A stretch of DNA of 64,000 bases from an uncultured Eggerthellaceae bacterium (GTDB taxonomy: Bacteria; Actinomycetota; Coriobacteriia; Coriobacteriales; Eggerthellaceae). The stretch is from contig CALBGP010000025.1 in assembly GCA_937892845.1 (NCBI GenBank), positions 4,084 to 68,083 on the forward strand, in the 5' to 3' direction. The position numbers were made by a program, and so were the translations under genes. Positions 29,495 to 37,157 of the stretch are shown here, one piece after another (the first letter of the stretch is position 1; every line of letters starts with the position of its first letter). The notes under the pieces were generated by a model that saw only the letters and a list, made by a program, of their open reading frames with translations, made no database searches and was not told the DNA's origin.

Positions 29495-29521
29495 CTAGCA
29501 CTCTGAGCCTTCGACTGCTAA
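29495..29521 (-). promoter_or_regulatory. CIRCE operator (HrcA site) of groESL
   Basis: Minus strand TTAGCAGTC, nine bases, GAGTGCTAG: the 9-9-9 CIRCE plan with one substitution per arm compared with TTAGCACTC-N9-GAGTGCTAA. It lies just downstream of the promoter and about 60 bases before groES. The right arm is also half of a perfect 14-bp palindrome, GAGTGCTAGCACTC (29490-29503), which may extend the site. It points to an HrcA repressor elsewhere in the genome. Confidence 0.9.
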
Positions 29522-29530
29522 CAAAGCGAT

Positions 29531-29558
29531 ATAGTAACACCCGCCCTAGGTCATTCAA
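29531..29558 (-). promoter_or_regulatory. groESL promoter
   Basis: Minus strand -35 TTGAAT (29553-29558) and -10 TACTAT (29531-29536) are 16 bases apart and directly precede the CIRCE operator, so HrcA would block initiation. Confidence 0.6.
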
Positions 29559-29627
29559 CCCCTTTCGCAGAAAATCTCAGTGTCCTGCACTCATGTTGCC
29601 TAAATGTTGAATTGCAAGTTCCGACGA

Positions 29628-30149
29628 TCAGCCGATGATCTTGGCGTTGTTCGCATATTCGAACGCATCATCCACATACACCTCTGCGTTGTTCTTCTGG
29701 CGCTCGACCTCCTCCTCGGTGAACGTGCGCTTGACCACACCGGGGACGCCCGCCACCAGCGAGCGTTCGGGAATCACGGAACCCTCTTTGACCAGGGCAC
29801 CCGCCGCAATGATGGAGCCGCGGCCCACCTTCGCCCCGTTCATGACGGTGGCATGCATGCCCACGATCACATCATCCTCGATGACCGCGCCGTGCACGAT
29901 GGCGTTGTGGCCCACGGAAACGCGCTCGCCGATGACGATGGGCAGGTCGTAATCCGCATGCAGCATGGCGTTGTCCTGAACGTTGGAATCCTTGCCGATG
30001 GTGATGGACGAAACCTCGGCACGCATGGAAGCGCCGAACCACACGGAGGAATTCTCCCCCAGGTGGATATCGCCGGCAAGCGTGGCGCTGTCGGCTACGA
30101 AAGCAGCCTTCTCAACGTCGGGGCGCATGCCCTTGAATTCGATGATCAT
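29628..30149 (-). CDS. gamma-carbonic-anhydrase-like left-handed beta-helix protein
   Basis: A 173-residue hexapeptide-repeat protein of the gamma-CA/PaaY group. The zinc ligands are visible as LHAD and the pair in VGHNAIVHGAVI, and the repeats (IGKDSNVQDNA, IEDDVIVGMHATV, VGRGSIIAAGALV) build the beta-helix. Members are carbonic anhydrases or acyl-CoA-related enzymes; which applies here cannot be told. ATG 30149 has a strong GAGGAGG upstream; an in-frame extension to 30203 adds no family sequence. Confidence 0.88.
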   Translation of the reverse strand: MIIEFKGMRPDVEKAAFVADSATLAGDIHLGENSSVWFGASMRAEVSSITIGKDSNVQDNAMLHADYDLPIVIGERVSVGHNAIVHGAVIEDDVIVGMHATVMNGAKVGRGSIIAAGALVKEGSVIPERSLVAGVPGVVKRTFTEEEVERQKNNAEVYVDDAFEYANNAKIIG

Positions 30150-30242
30150 ATTGTTCCTCCTCTTATAGAACTTCGGTATGTCGAACGGACCGAAAGCGCC
30201 CAAGGGGGCGCCGGCCGCTCAGCCGGAGCAAAAGCCGCAATG

Positions 30243-30722
30243 CTAGCGGACAAGCCAGGGACGCAGCCATTCCAGCAACGCCTCGCACCCACGCAGCACG
30301 TCAGCGTAGGTGATGTCGAAATCCCCCGTATACCAGGGATCGGCAACATCGGGCGCGTCATCAGTCGAGGCGCCCTCCGTGTATTCCAGCAGCTTGTGCA
30401 CCTTGCCTTCGGGATCGCCCTTGAGCATACGGCGCATGTTGCGGATGTTAGCAGAGTCCATGCCCACGAACACATCGAAGCGCCCGTAATCCGACGAGCA
30501 CAACCGCACGGCATGCTTGCCTTCGCACGAGATGCCGTGCTCTGCCAGCTTGCGACGCGTGCCGTGGTGCACCGGCTCGCCGATCTCCTCCGTGGAAGTA
30601 GCGGATGATTCGATATGGAAGCGGTCTGCCAACCCCGCGCGTGCCACAAGGTCCTTCATGACGAATTCGGCCATCGTGGAGCGGCAGATGTTCCCGTGGC
30701 ATACGAACATGATTCTGTGCAT
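30243..30722 (-). CDS. low-molecular-weight protein tyrosine phosphatase
   Basis: Dephosphorylates protein tyrosines, often controlling polysaccharide export or stress kinases. The P-loop CHGNICRS (C-x5-R-S) is at about residues 8-15 and the general acid is in DPWYTGDFDITY near the C-terminus. About 159 residues is normal. ATG 30722 (MHRIMFV) has GAGGAAG 7 bases upstream; ATG 30740 has none. The codons for IMFVCHGNIC are repeated at 40936-40962 and, decayed, at 43779-43808, so this 5' end is the attachment site of the adjacent islands and the present first codons were probably supplied by the last insertion. Confidence 0.92.
   Translation of the reverse strand: MHRIMFVCHGNICRSTMAEFVMKDLVARAGLADRFHIESSATSTEEIGEPVHHGTRRKLAEHGISCEGKHAVRLCSSDYGRFDVFVGMDSANIRNMRRMLKGDPEGKVHKLLEYTEGASTDDAPDVADPWYTGDFDITYADVLRGCEALLEWLRPWLVR
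30684..30713 (-). other. attL: attachment core inside the 5' end of the phosphatase gene
   Basis: The 20-base core at 30694-30713 (codons for IMFVCHG) recurs with one mismatch at 40943-40962. The wider 30-base segment matches 43779-43808 at 23 positions. The integrase gene starts beyond it on the island side, as expected for a left attachment site. Confidence 0.7.
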
Positions 30723-30840
30723 CCTTGGACTTCCTCTCATATATCAGGATTTCCGCAGGTGATAAATGCTGTTCGTATGTCATCGCCCAGTCGCGGAATC
30801 CCGAATCGACTCGTGCATGAGCGGATATTTTCCGCCGCAA

Positions 30841-30881
30841 AAGTTGTAAATTCGGTTGTAAACCTCGCGGATTTACAACTT
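30841..30881. repeat. inverted repeat between ptp and int
   Basis: AAGTTGTAAAT (30841-30851) and ATTTACAACTT (30871-30881) form 11-base arms; a GTTGTAAA copy also lies between them, and related AAAGTTGTGA/AAAGTTGCA motifs occur near 40858-40875 at the other island end. They may be integrase arm-type sites or an int terminator. Confidence 0.4.
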
Positions 30882-30894
30882 CGTACACTTTAGC

Positions 30895-32091
30895 TTACGC
30901 GGCACCATCCGTCATGCGGAGCATGTCGCCCCTCACGTCCTCGAATCCAAGGTGGGTGTACGTGTTGTATGTCACGCTAATGTCCGAGTGCCCCATGATG
31001 TACTTGAGCTTCGCGGGGTCCATCCCCTTGCGAGCCATCTTGGAGCAGAACGTGTGTCGGCAGACATGCGGGGTAATCTTGGGAAGCCCCTTCTTGTAAA
31101 TGCTATTGTGCTTGCGGAGGGAGAGCTGGAAGTACTTCTCCCAGTGCATCGCAACCTTCGGCATGCCGTTTTTGTCCAGAAGCAGGAATCCGCTTACCCC
31201 GTCAACGACGGGCTCGACGGGTGGGTTGGCACGCTTTTGAAGGATTGCCTTGAAGTATTCTTTGACTTCCTCGGACATGGGCACGTATCGCTCGCCGCTT
31301 TTCGTTTTGGGGCGCTCGATGTAGTACCTCATATCGCTGCCCCTCTGCAGCTGCTTGTTGACGCGGATGCTTCCGTTTTCGAAGTCGAGGTCAGATTTTG
31401 TGAGACCGCAGAACTCCGAGATGCGCAGCCCCGTGTTGAAGAGGATGTAGAACGCTTCGTAGTATCGCGAGTAATGCTTATCTCCCTTGATGAAATCGAG
31501 GAACCTGCGCTCGTCCCGTGGGGACAAGGCCTCGCGCGCAATGGAGTCGTTGACGAGTACGGTGGCGAGCTCGAAGTTGAACGGGTTGCGCCTGATGAGG
31601 TCGTCTTCCTCCGCAAGCTGGAAAGCTGGGCGAAGCACTCCTCGAATGCAGTGAATCGCGCTGTAGCTTTTCCCGAGCTCGCCTTGAAGATAGATGAGCC
31701 AATTCTTCGCGTCGAGCGTCGTTATATCGCCGATTTTCCTGCTTCCGAACGCGTCCTTGGCGAGAAAGTTCGTAACCGTCTTATAGCCCGCGCGCGTAGT
31801 CGGGCGCACCGCCGTCTTGGTCGCGACGTACTTTTCAAGCAATTCGAGAACGGTCATCCCGCTTGGTGCAACGCGGTCAAACAGATCGCGTTGCACCTGC
31901 TTCTCGATTTCGCGGAGGCACGGCCCCGACTTTTTGCCCTTGGGAGGGAGGTCGTGCGTGGTAAGCGTCCATGAGTACTTGTACTTCGTCTTGCCTTTCA
32001 CATCTTTGAACTTGAAATAGTACTGGCCGTTCGGGCGCTGCCCCTCTCCTTGGCGAAGGATGCGCCCCTTGCTGTCTTTCCTCGTGGGCAC
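30895..32091 (-). CDS. int: tyrosine recombinase / integrase, Tn916 Int-like
   Basis: Integrates and excises the island. The 398 residues comprise an N-terminal arm-binding domain (DSKGRILRQGEGQRPNGQYY), a SAM-like core-binding domain (about 80-165) and the catalytic domain with Arg in LFNTGLRISEFCGL, HVCRHTF (H-x-x-R), GHSD and the nucleophile Tyr in YNTYTHL. The whole resembles Tn916 Int, including RPKTKSGERYVPM. AGGAGAGGAGG precedes ATG 32091. Unlike Tn916, the insertion point here is a fixed coding site. Confidence 0.95.
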   Translation of the reverse strand: MPTRKDSKGRILRQGEGQRPNGQYYFKFKDVKGKTKYKYSWTLTTHDLPPKGKKSGPCLREIEKQVQRDLFDRVAPSGMTVLELLEKYVATKTAVRPTTRAGYKTVTNFLAKDAFGSRKIGDITTLDAKNWLIYLQGELGKSYSAIHCIRGVLRPAFQLAEEDDLIRRNPFNFELATVLVNDSIAREALSPRDERRFLDFIKGDKHYSRYYEAFYILFNTGLRISEFCGLTKSDLDFENGSIRVNKQLQRGSDMRYYIERPKTKSGERYVPMSEEVKEYFKAILQKRANPPVEPVVDGVSGFLLLDKNGMPKVAMHWEKYFQLSLRKHNSIYKKGLPKITPHVCRHTFCSKMARKGMDPAKLKYIMGHSDISVTYNTYTHLGFEDVRGDMLRMTDGAA

Positions 32092-32117
32092 TCTTGTCGC
32101 CTCCTCTCCTTATGGAT

Positions 32118-32155
32118 GTGCCCCGATGCTGCTTCGCTGGTGCATCGGGGCACAT
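32118..32155. other. 13-bp perfect hairpin between the excisionase-like gene and int
   Basis: TGTGCCCCGATGC (32118-32130) pairs with GCATCGGGGCACA (32143-32155). On the minus strand it lies in the 5' leader of int, before the int ribosome site, and has no T tract. It could tune int expression. Confidence 0.55.
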
Positions 32156-32198
32156 AATTGCTAGTGGTACGGGCTGCGCGGGATTGCTTTCGAGAATC

Positions 32199-32441
32199 CT
32201 AGCGACGATTCGTGTTCCAATACAGCAGATCGCTTACAAAGTAATAGCGATGAGATGAGTCATAGCAGTGACGAAGATGCGCAGGCCCGATGCCATCACC
32301 GCTGTCTACCATCAACTGCAAAAGCCTGGTTGCCCCAAGAAACTTCTTTGCCTCCTCTTCGTCAACGACCAACATGGCATTTTCGAGCATGCTGTACACA
32401 GGATTCTCAGACGCATCCCGAACACTTGTCTCCTTGCTCAT
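32199..32441 (-). CDS. small excisionase-like DNA-binding protein
   Basis: An 80-residue protein encoded just upstream of int. Its C-terminal half (AKKFLGATRLLQLMV, then HRYYFVSDLLYW) has the shape of the winged-helix excisionase/MerR-like fold, where a helix-turn-helix is followed by G/H-R-Y-x-F-x-x-x-D-L-x-x-W. The position next to int supports Xis. ATG 32441 is preceded by AAGGAGG at 5 bases; in-frame codons further upstream lack a site. Family assignment is by pattern only. Confidence 0.55.
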   Translation of the reverse strand: MSKETSVRDASENPVYSMLENAMLVVDEEEAKKFLGATRLLQLMVDSGDGIGPAHLRHCYDSSHRYYFVSDLLYWNTNRR

Positions 32442-33000
32442 TCGAGCCTCCTTTTCAATCGGCGTTGCTTGCAACGCAATTTCAATTCGACCCGAGAGTA
32501 CCCGCACCGTTGCGCATCAGCAAATCGAGAAAACCCTGATAAATCAGTATTTTTGTTTGCATCCGTTCATAAATGAGGAGAAAAAAGTCAGTGCTATATT
32601 TCGAGATTCACGGGGTCTCCATACGCATGTCCTTCGCCCGTGCGCATCTCGCTTCGCTCGATGCTCGTGGGTTTATTTGTATGAAGTACGCGGGCGTTGG
32701 GCATGGGACTGTCGGCTATGCCGACCGCAGCGCACGCTGCGTCAGTCCCCCTTATGCCCTTTTGCCTTTTTTGCCCCCGAAGCGTATAGCGGAGGGAGCC
32801 AAGGCGATTTCTCCTGATATATGGCGTGAAACGCTGTAGAAAACAAGGCATGTTTTAGGGGTTGGATTTGTCGAAGATTGCGACAGTTGTAGAAAGCGCT
32901 TCGGCAAGCCCCATAAACGGGGTGATCTTCTCGGAGTTTTTCTACAAGTTCAGGCGTAAAGTGACGACGTGTAGAAAGTGCGTCTTGAGTGTCCGCGAAG
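32442..33000. other. non-coding island segment with folded element
   Basis: No supported gene: the rightward 78-codon ORF at 32862-33098 lacks a ribosome site and a recognisable domain. The segment contains the branched inverted-repeat structure at 32699-32759. Confidence 0.5.
32699..32762 (+). other. branched (three-way) inverted-repeat structure followed by T-rich tract
   Basis: An outer stem GGGCAT/ATGCCC (32699-32704 with 32754-32759) and GGGACTG/CAGTCCC (32705-32711 with 32743-32749) encloses two perfect hairpins, TCGGC-TAT-GCCGA (32712-32724) and GCAGCG-CA-CGCTGC (32727-32740). TTTTGCCTTTTTT follows. It could be a small structured RNA with its terminator, or a DNA structure such as a transfer or single-strand origin. 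Its position beside xis/int fits a mobility function, but that is inference. Confidence 0.5.
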
Positions 33001-33040
33001 CAAAAAATAAAGGGCGCAGCGATTGTTTCGCTGCGCCCTT
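33001..33040 (-). terminator. strong intrinsic terminator of the island operon
   Basis: Minus strand AAGGGCGCAGCGA/TCGCTGCGCCCTT, a perfect 13-bp stem (33010-33022 and 33028-33040), followed by TATTTTTTG. It lies 10 bases past the stop of the 33051 gene. Confidence 0.9.
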
Positions 33041-33050
33041 CGGCGTCTTT

Positions 33051-33332
33051 TCAGTCGTAGATTATCGGAGCGGGCACGAGCTGCCAAGCTGTGCCTAGAT
33101 GATTTACCCCAAGGACGTACAGGTCAAGCTCCTCGTCGTAGAACACCGGCTCGCCCGTGTGCTCCATGACAAACGACGGGTCCTGTATGATGTACCACTG
33201 GAAAATCTCCTCCCACGGCGCCCAGTCCCCGCTCACAAGCTCAAGCGGGCGCTTTGCCATCTCGTTTGCGAGCACCATGTTCCCGCACGTCTCGGCGAGG
33301 TCGGCGTAGGTCTTGATGCCGTAGTCACTCAT
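33051..33332 (-). CDS. small acidic protein of a family seen in Gram-positive mobile elements
   Basis: 93 residues from ATG 33332 (MSDYGIKTYADLAE), which has GGAGGGGAAAGGCG upstream and overlaps the previous gene by 8 bases. The C-terminal half (FQWYIIQDPSFVMEHTGEP, then FYDEELDLYVLGVNHLGTAW) matches, from memory, a small uncharacterised protein common on conjugative elements of Firmicutes. No function is known to me. Confidence 0.7.
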   Translation of the reverse strand: MSDYGIKTYADLAETCGNMVLANEMAKRPLELVSGDWAPWEEIFQWYIIQDPSFVMEHTGEPVFYDEELDLYVLGVNHLGTAWQLVPAPIIYD

Positions 33333-33678
33333 CGCCTTTCCCCTCCGCTTCCCGTTCCTCAATTCGCTTGAGGCATTCCGCCACGCAGTAGCGCATGGTG
33401 CGCAGGGCCTCGCAGTCGATGCTTTCCGCGAGGATGTCCCCGTCGAGGACGACCTCGCCCAGAGCGTTCACGAACCGCCACTCCATCACGTTGTCGATGC
33501 GCTTGAGCACGTCCTTCAGGGTGCCGCCGTCGCGCATGGGGGCGTTCCCGTCCACCCTCGCCATGCGCTCAAGCTCCTTGGCCTTCGCCGAGCAGATGCG
33601 GGCGGTGCGCCTGAGCACCTGCGCCCTCCACGTGGCCTCCTCTTGGGGGCTGTTGGGTTCAAGACGCTCCTTGTCCAT
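33325..33678 (-). CDS. hypothetical protein of the island
   Basis: A 117-residue, charged, mostly helical protein that I do not recognise. ATG 33678 (MDKERLEPNS) is preceded by AAGGAGG at 6 bases, far better than the longer in-frame start at 33984. The helix-rich N-terminal part (ATWRAQVLRRTARICSAKAK) and the ending (CVAECLKRIEEREAEG) suggest an amphipathic fold. It is translationally coupled to the 33051 gene. Confidence 0.7.
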   Translation of the reverse strand: MDKERLEPNSPQEEATWRAQVLRRTARICSAKAKELERMARVDGNAPMRDGGTLKDVLKRIDNVMEWRFVNALGEVVLDGDILAESIDCEALRTMRYCVAECLKRIEEREAEGKGDE

Positions 33679-33821
33679 CGTGTACCTCCTTATCTCCGTT
33701 TCAGAGGCACCCGACGCCGCAGGCGTCTTCCACACATGCCCATCCAAAGCCCAGCGAAAGACCTTCAAAGGTCGGTGCGCCGTCGTTGATCCTACTTCGC
33801 GGTATTCCGGAGCATCTGGGC

Positions 33822-33865
33822 AAAAAACAAGGGAGGCATCCGCCATGGCGGACGCCTCCCTTGTT
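33822..33865 (-). terminator. terminator after the 33957 secreted-protein gene
   Basis: A long near-perfect hairpin: AACAAGGGAGGC and TCCGCC pair with GGCGGA and GCCTCCCTTGTT (one mismatch), with CTTGTTTTTTG on the minus strand. It isolates the surface-protein genes from the two small genes downstream. Confidence 0.85.
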
Positions 33866-33956
33866 CGAGGAATGGACACCTGCACGCGACCAGGGGGAGC
33901 GTGCGGGTCTGTGAGGGCTATGCCCGAACACAGTACGTGCCGTCGCGGTCCCGTCG

Positions 33957-35105
33957 TTACTGACGGGCACCGCACGAACTGCAATACACGTAGTCCACGT
34001 AGTCCTCGTAGTAACCGTGGTCTTCCTGATGGGAACCGACCTGAACCTGCACGGTCTTTTTGATGTTCTGGTAGCTGGAGTAATCCACGCCGTTGTACAG
34101 GCCGTTCTCGTCGGCGTTACGCAGGGCGTTGACGATGATGGCATTGAGGTCGTCCCGCGTGAATCCGTTCTCGAACCAGTACTCCGGTCCTTTTGCGATG
34201 TATTGGCCGGGAGTGCCGGTTGGGACATAGAAACGCGCTCCGTAGACTGTCTGCGTCTCGTAGTTGGGGACCGTCACCATGTTGGATACCCACCTCTGCG
34301 CGGTGTGCTGTGTCCACGAATGCTGGTGGGCAGGCGTGCTCGGCTTGTGGGAACCGCCGGCGTTTCCAGAGTTGGAGTTTCCGGTGTTGGAGCCGGAAGC
34401 GTTGGCGTTTCCGCCGGAAGGCTTGTCGGCGGGCTTGCCGATGGTGTCGGCGGGCTTGCCGTCGATATCGACACCCTCATCGGCCTTGGATGCGTTCTCC
34501 TTCGTCTCGTCGGAGACGTTCGGGTTGGCGCTCACGTTACCGTCGAGCTTGTCGAGGATGCCGGTACCGGTGTCGCCCTTCAAGGTCTCGTCGCCCTTCT
34601 TGATGGCGTCCTTGGTCTTGTTGACGATGTCGGCGAGCATCTCGTCGGTGACCTTGTCGGCGGGAATCTGCGCCATAGGGCAGTTGACGGCAGGTGCGGT
34701 CTTCGCGTCGGCGTCGACGGTGATGTCGACGGGAGCGCCCGTGTCGTAGATGTCGAAGGCGGAACCGTCGGAGTTGACGGGGCTGACGAAGCTCACGGTG
34801 TAGTCGCCCTCGGCGAGTGCGACCGTGGAAGTGCCCTTGTTACCCTCGGCATCAGGGGTCACCGCGTGGTAGAAGTCCACATCGTTGCCCTCGATATGGG
34901 CGATGGCGGGCGTGGAGTTCTCGTCCCAGCCGCTGTCGGCCGTGACGTTGAGGGTCACATCGACAGTTCTTGACTCCTGCTGCTCTGGTTGTTGCTCGGA
35001 CGTTGCGAACGCCCCGCTTGCCACGGCTATCGCAACAACGATCGCAGCGGCTATCGCTGCGACTTGGGGCTTATGCGAGCGCGCCCACTGGGATAATCCG
35101 TTCAT
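33957..35105 (-). CDS. secreted/membrane-anchored island protein with C-terminal Cys pair
   Basis: A 382-residue extracellular protein of unknown function. It has a membrane or signal segment (about 15-34, IAAAIVVAIAVASGAFA) and a beta domain with GDYTVSFVSPVNSDGSAFDIYDTG, a motif also present in the 37158 protein. A low-complexity Asn/Ser/Gly linker (about 215-260) follows, then HQHSWTQHTAQRW, and the chain ends in YCSSCGARQ, a zinc-ribbon-like knuckle. No LPXTG is present. It follows a coiled-coil membrane protein gene by 63 bases. An adhesin-like role is guesswork. Confidence 0.75.
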   Translation of the reverse strand: MNGLSQWARSHKPQVAAIAAAIVVAIAVASGAFATSEQQPEQQESRTVDVTLNVTADSGWDENSTPAIAHIEGNDVDFYHAVTPDAEGNKGTSTVALAEGDYTVSFVSPVNSDGSAFDIYDTGAPVDITVDADAKTAPAVNCPMAQIPADKVTDEMLADIVNKTKDAIKKGDETLKGDTGTGILDKLDGNVSANPNVSDETKENASKADEGVDIDGKPADTIGKPADKPSGGNANASGSNTGNSNSGNAGGSHKPSTPAHQHSWTQHTAQRWVSNMVTVPNYETQTVYGARFYVPTGTPGQYIAKGPEYWFENGFTRDDLNAIIVNALRNADENGLYNGVDYSSYQNIKKTVQVQVGSHQEDHGYYEDYVDYVYCSSCGARQ

Positions 35106-35168
35106 TATCCATCCCCCTTTCTTTCATGGTGGTTTCGAGTTACCTCGTTATGTCAACCGCGTCATTAC

Positions 35169-35957
35169 TTAGCGCTTTCCCATCGCGCGAGCCATCCAGT
35201 CGAGGTTGCCGCTCGCACTGGCGGTGTTCGCGTTAATCTGCTGAGCCTGATTGAGAATCTGCCCCTGCATGAACAGGTTGCCTATTTGCAGCATGTTGCC
35301 GATGCGCTGCTGGTTGAGAATCTGCTGCTGGCCCGCTTCCATGCGGCGCTGGTGCATCTCGGTCTCGTAGAGGTTGACCATCTCCTGTACGGTGGTGGCG
35401 CGATGGTTGCGCACGGCAGCAAGGAAGAAATCCACGGCTTCGATGCTGTCGTAATCCATGGGGTACCACGGGGCGACCTGCGAAGCCCATTGCTGCTGTA
35501 CGGCGAAAATCTCCTGCTTGGTTTGCTCGATGCTCTGGGCTAGGGCCTGGTTGTTGGCTTCAACTCGTTGGTTGCTTTGGTCAATCGCGGCATTTCTCTG
35601 GGAGCGGCTTTTGTCCGCCGTCTTCGCTATGACCTTGTATAGAATCGCACCGATGATAGCTGAGACGATGAGGTTCACGATATTCCAGACCGCCAATTGA
35701 AGCTCCGTGCCTCCCATCGAGAAGAACGGAAGGGTGGGGAGATACGTTATCACCTTAAGTGGCGTGCTCGTGATAAGCGTGAACGCGATAAGGAAGCCCC
35801 CGATTGCATAGAGAACAGGGTGCCTTTTAGTCTTCTTTTCCGTCTTGGTGGCAAACTGAGTGGTGAGTTGGTTGATTCGTCCCTGAAGGTCAACCACCCT
35901 ATGCATCAAATCGTGCGCCGTGGCAACGCCTGGCAACAAATTTGCCTGTTCCTCCAT
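35169..35957 (-). CDS. two-helix membrane protein with coiled coil (paralogue A)
   Basis: A 262-residue protein of unknown function. The layout is: a short cytoplasmic N-terminus (HDLMHRVVDLQGRINQLTT), two hydrophobic segments (about 49-70 and 85-110), a Gln-rich coiled coil (about 115-160), then APWYPMDYDSIEAVDFFLAAVRNHRA and a Gln/Asn-rich tail. TTTCTTTCC-type purine-rich GAAAGGAG precedes ATG 35957. A close paralogue at 39522-40325 in the same island is broken by two TAG codons. Each paralogue lies directly upstream of a secreted-protein gene, suggesting a membrane partner for it. Confidence 0.8.
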   Translation of the reverse strand: MEEQANLLPGVATAHDLMHRVVDLQGRINQLTTQFATKTEKKTKRHPVLYAIGGFLIAFTLITSTPLKVITYLPTLPFFSMGGTELQLAVWNIVNLIVSAIIGAILYKVIAKTADKSRSQRNAAIDQSNQRVEANNQALAQSIEQTKQEIFAVQQQWASQVAPWYPMDYDSIEAVDFFLAAVRNHRATTVQEMVNLYETEMHQRRMEAGQQQILNQQRIGNMLQIGNLFMQGQILNQAQQINANTASASGNLDWMARAMGKR

Positions 35958-35975
35958 GTTTGCTCCTTTCTATTT

Positions 35976-36014
35976 CACGGATATAGCCCGAGCTGCCATC
36001 GGGCTATATCCGTG
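35976..36014 (-). other. 16-bp perfect hairpin between the Tat lipoprotein and paralogue A
   Basis: CACGGATATAGCCCGA (35976-35991) pairs with TCGGGCTATATCCGTG (35999-36014) around a 7-base loop. It lies right after the stop of the 36027 gene, with no T tract on either strand. It could be a processing or stability hairpin or a non-canonical terminator. Confidence 0.6.
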
Positions 36015-36026
36015 CGTATCGATTAC

Positions 36027-37013
36027 CTAGTCCACCTCTATCCCTTCGGCATCGGGGGTGTCCCACGTGAAGCCCGCGTGCCCCTCGTTCACGACGGTGG
36101 CGAGGCCGGAGTAACCGCCGAAGGTCGTGCCATAGACGGTCTGGGTGGTCGAGTAGGTGGGTGAGCAGAGTTCGATGGACTTTTTGGTCGAGCTGAACGC
36201 GCTGTCGGGAATCTCGGCATTATTGTCCCAACCGTAGTCATTTAAAATGCGAAAGCGTGTTCTGTCGCTTGTTAGATCGTTTTCATCCGCATTGATGTTT
36301 GCTTGGTAGAAGGAGAACTTTGCGAGCTGGAAAACAAGCGACTCGTTCGCCGCCGCATTACCGCTGCCATCTGTTTCGAGACGGAGCGTATAGGGCTTCG
36401 CCTCGGGTTCTTGATAAGCGGCAGCTTCATTGAATGCCTGTCCTTTGTTTGCAGCGTCGAGAGCATCCTGCGTGTTGTCCAACGTGGTCTGGTACGTCTC
36501 GACGACCTGGGCTCGGTCTTCCTCGGGCACATTCTCGATGCCATAGTCTCCGTAGTAGTCTATCGAATCGTACGTACCGGCGACCGCCTCTGCCTTCAAT
36601 GTGTCATAGCATTGCTGCCACGCTTGGATAGCTTCATCGGTAGCATCGATTGCCGCCTGCTTCGCAGCATTGAAGGCTGCTTCGTCCTGCTGCTTCGCCA
36701 GCTCGACGATTTCATCGTCGGACAGACCGTCGAGGTCGCCGAAGGTCAGGCTCTTGCACTGGTAGCTCGCAACGTTGCCGTTCCCGTCGAAGGATAGGAC
36801 TTCCTCGATTGCCACGTCCTTTCCTATCTGCTTGTCGCCGTCGTAGACCATCCACACGCCCGCCTGGCCGAAAGCCTGCGAAGCAGGCACGGGCTCGCTC
36901 GCGTTCTTGACGCCTTCGCCTGAACCGCTACATCCAGCCAGCCCAAGGCCCGCGACGGCAACCGTCCCGATACCGAATAGCTTGAGCGCGTCTCTCCTCG
37001 TGTACTGCTTCAT
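36027..37013 (-). CDS. Tat-type lipoprotein of the island
   Basis: A 328-residue exported protein. The N-terminus YTRRDALKLFGIGTVAVAGL is a twin-arginine signal and ends in lipobox LAGC, so the protein is predicted to be folded before export and then lipid-anchored. The mature part is acidic, with a helical Ala/Gln-rich middle (about 105-200) and a beta-rich end containing YSTTQTVYGTTFGGYSGLATV. No enzyme motif is recognised. The stop is TAG. AAAAGGAG precedes ATG 37013. Confidence 0.78.
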   Translation of the reverse strand: MKQYTRRDALKLFGIGTVAVAGLGLAGCSGSGEGVKNASEPVPASQAFGQAGVWMVYDGDKQIGKDVAIEEVLSFDGNGNVASYQCKSLTFGDLDGLSDDEIVELAKQQDEAAFNAAKQAAIDATDEAIQAWQQCYDTLKAEAVAGTYDSIDYYGDYGIENVPEEDRAQVVETYQTTLDNTQDALDAANKGQAFNEAAAYQEPEAKPYTLRLETDGSGNAAANESLVFQLAKFSFYQANINADENDLTSDRTRFRILNDYGWDNNAEIPDSAFSSTKKSIELCSPTYSTTQTVYGTTFGGYSGLATVVNEGHAGFTWDTPDAEGIEVD

Positions 37014-37157
37014 GGTTGTTTTCTCCTTTTGCGTTCGCTTGCTTTGTCGATTTAGCTTGTTGCTCGATGCTTTCCCGTCGGCTTTGATGGGAAGGGGGCA
37101 AGTCGAACGACTGCCCCGGTATAGATTCCGGAGCCGTTCGGCTTGTCCCTATGCAAC

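Noticed and set aside
32862..33098. 78-codon rightward ORF in the island
   Set aside because: No ribosome site, crosses the terminator at 33001-33040 and runs into the antisense of the 33051 gene.
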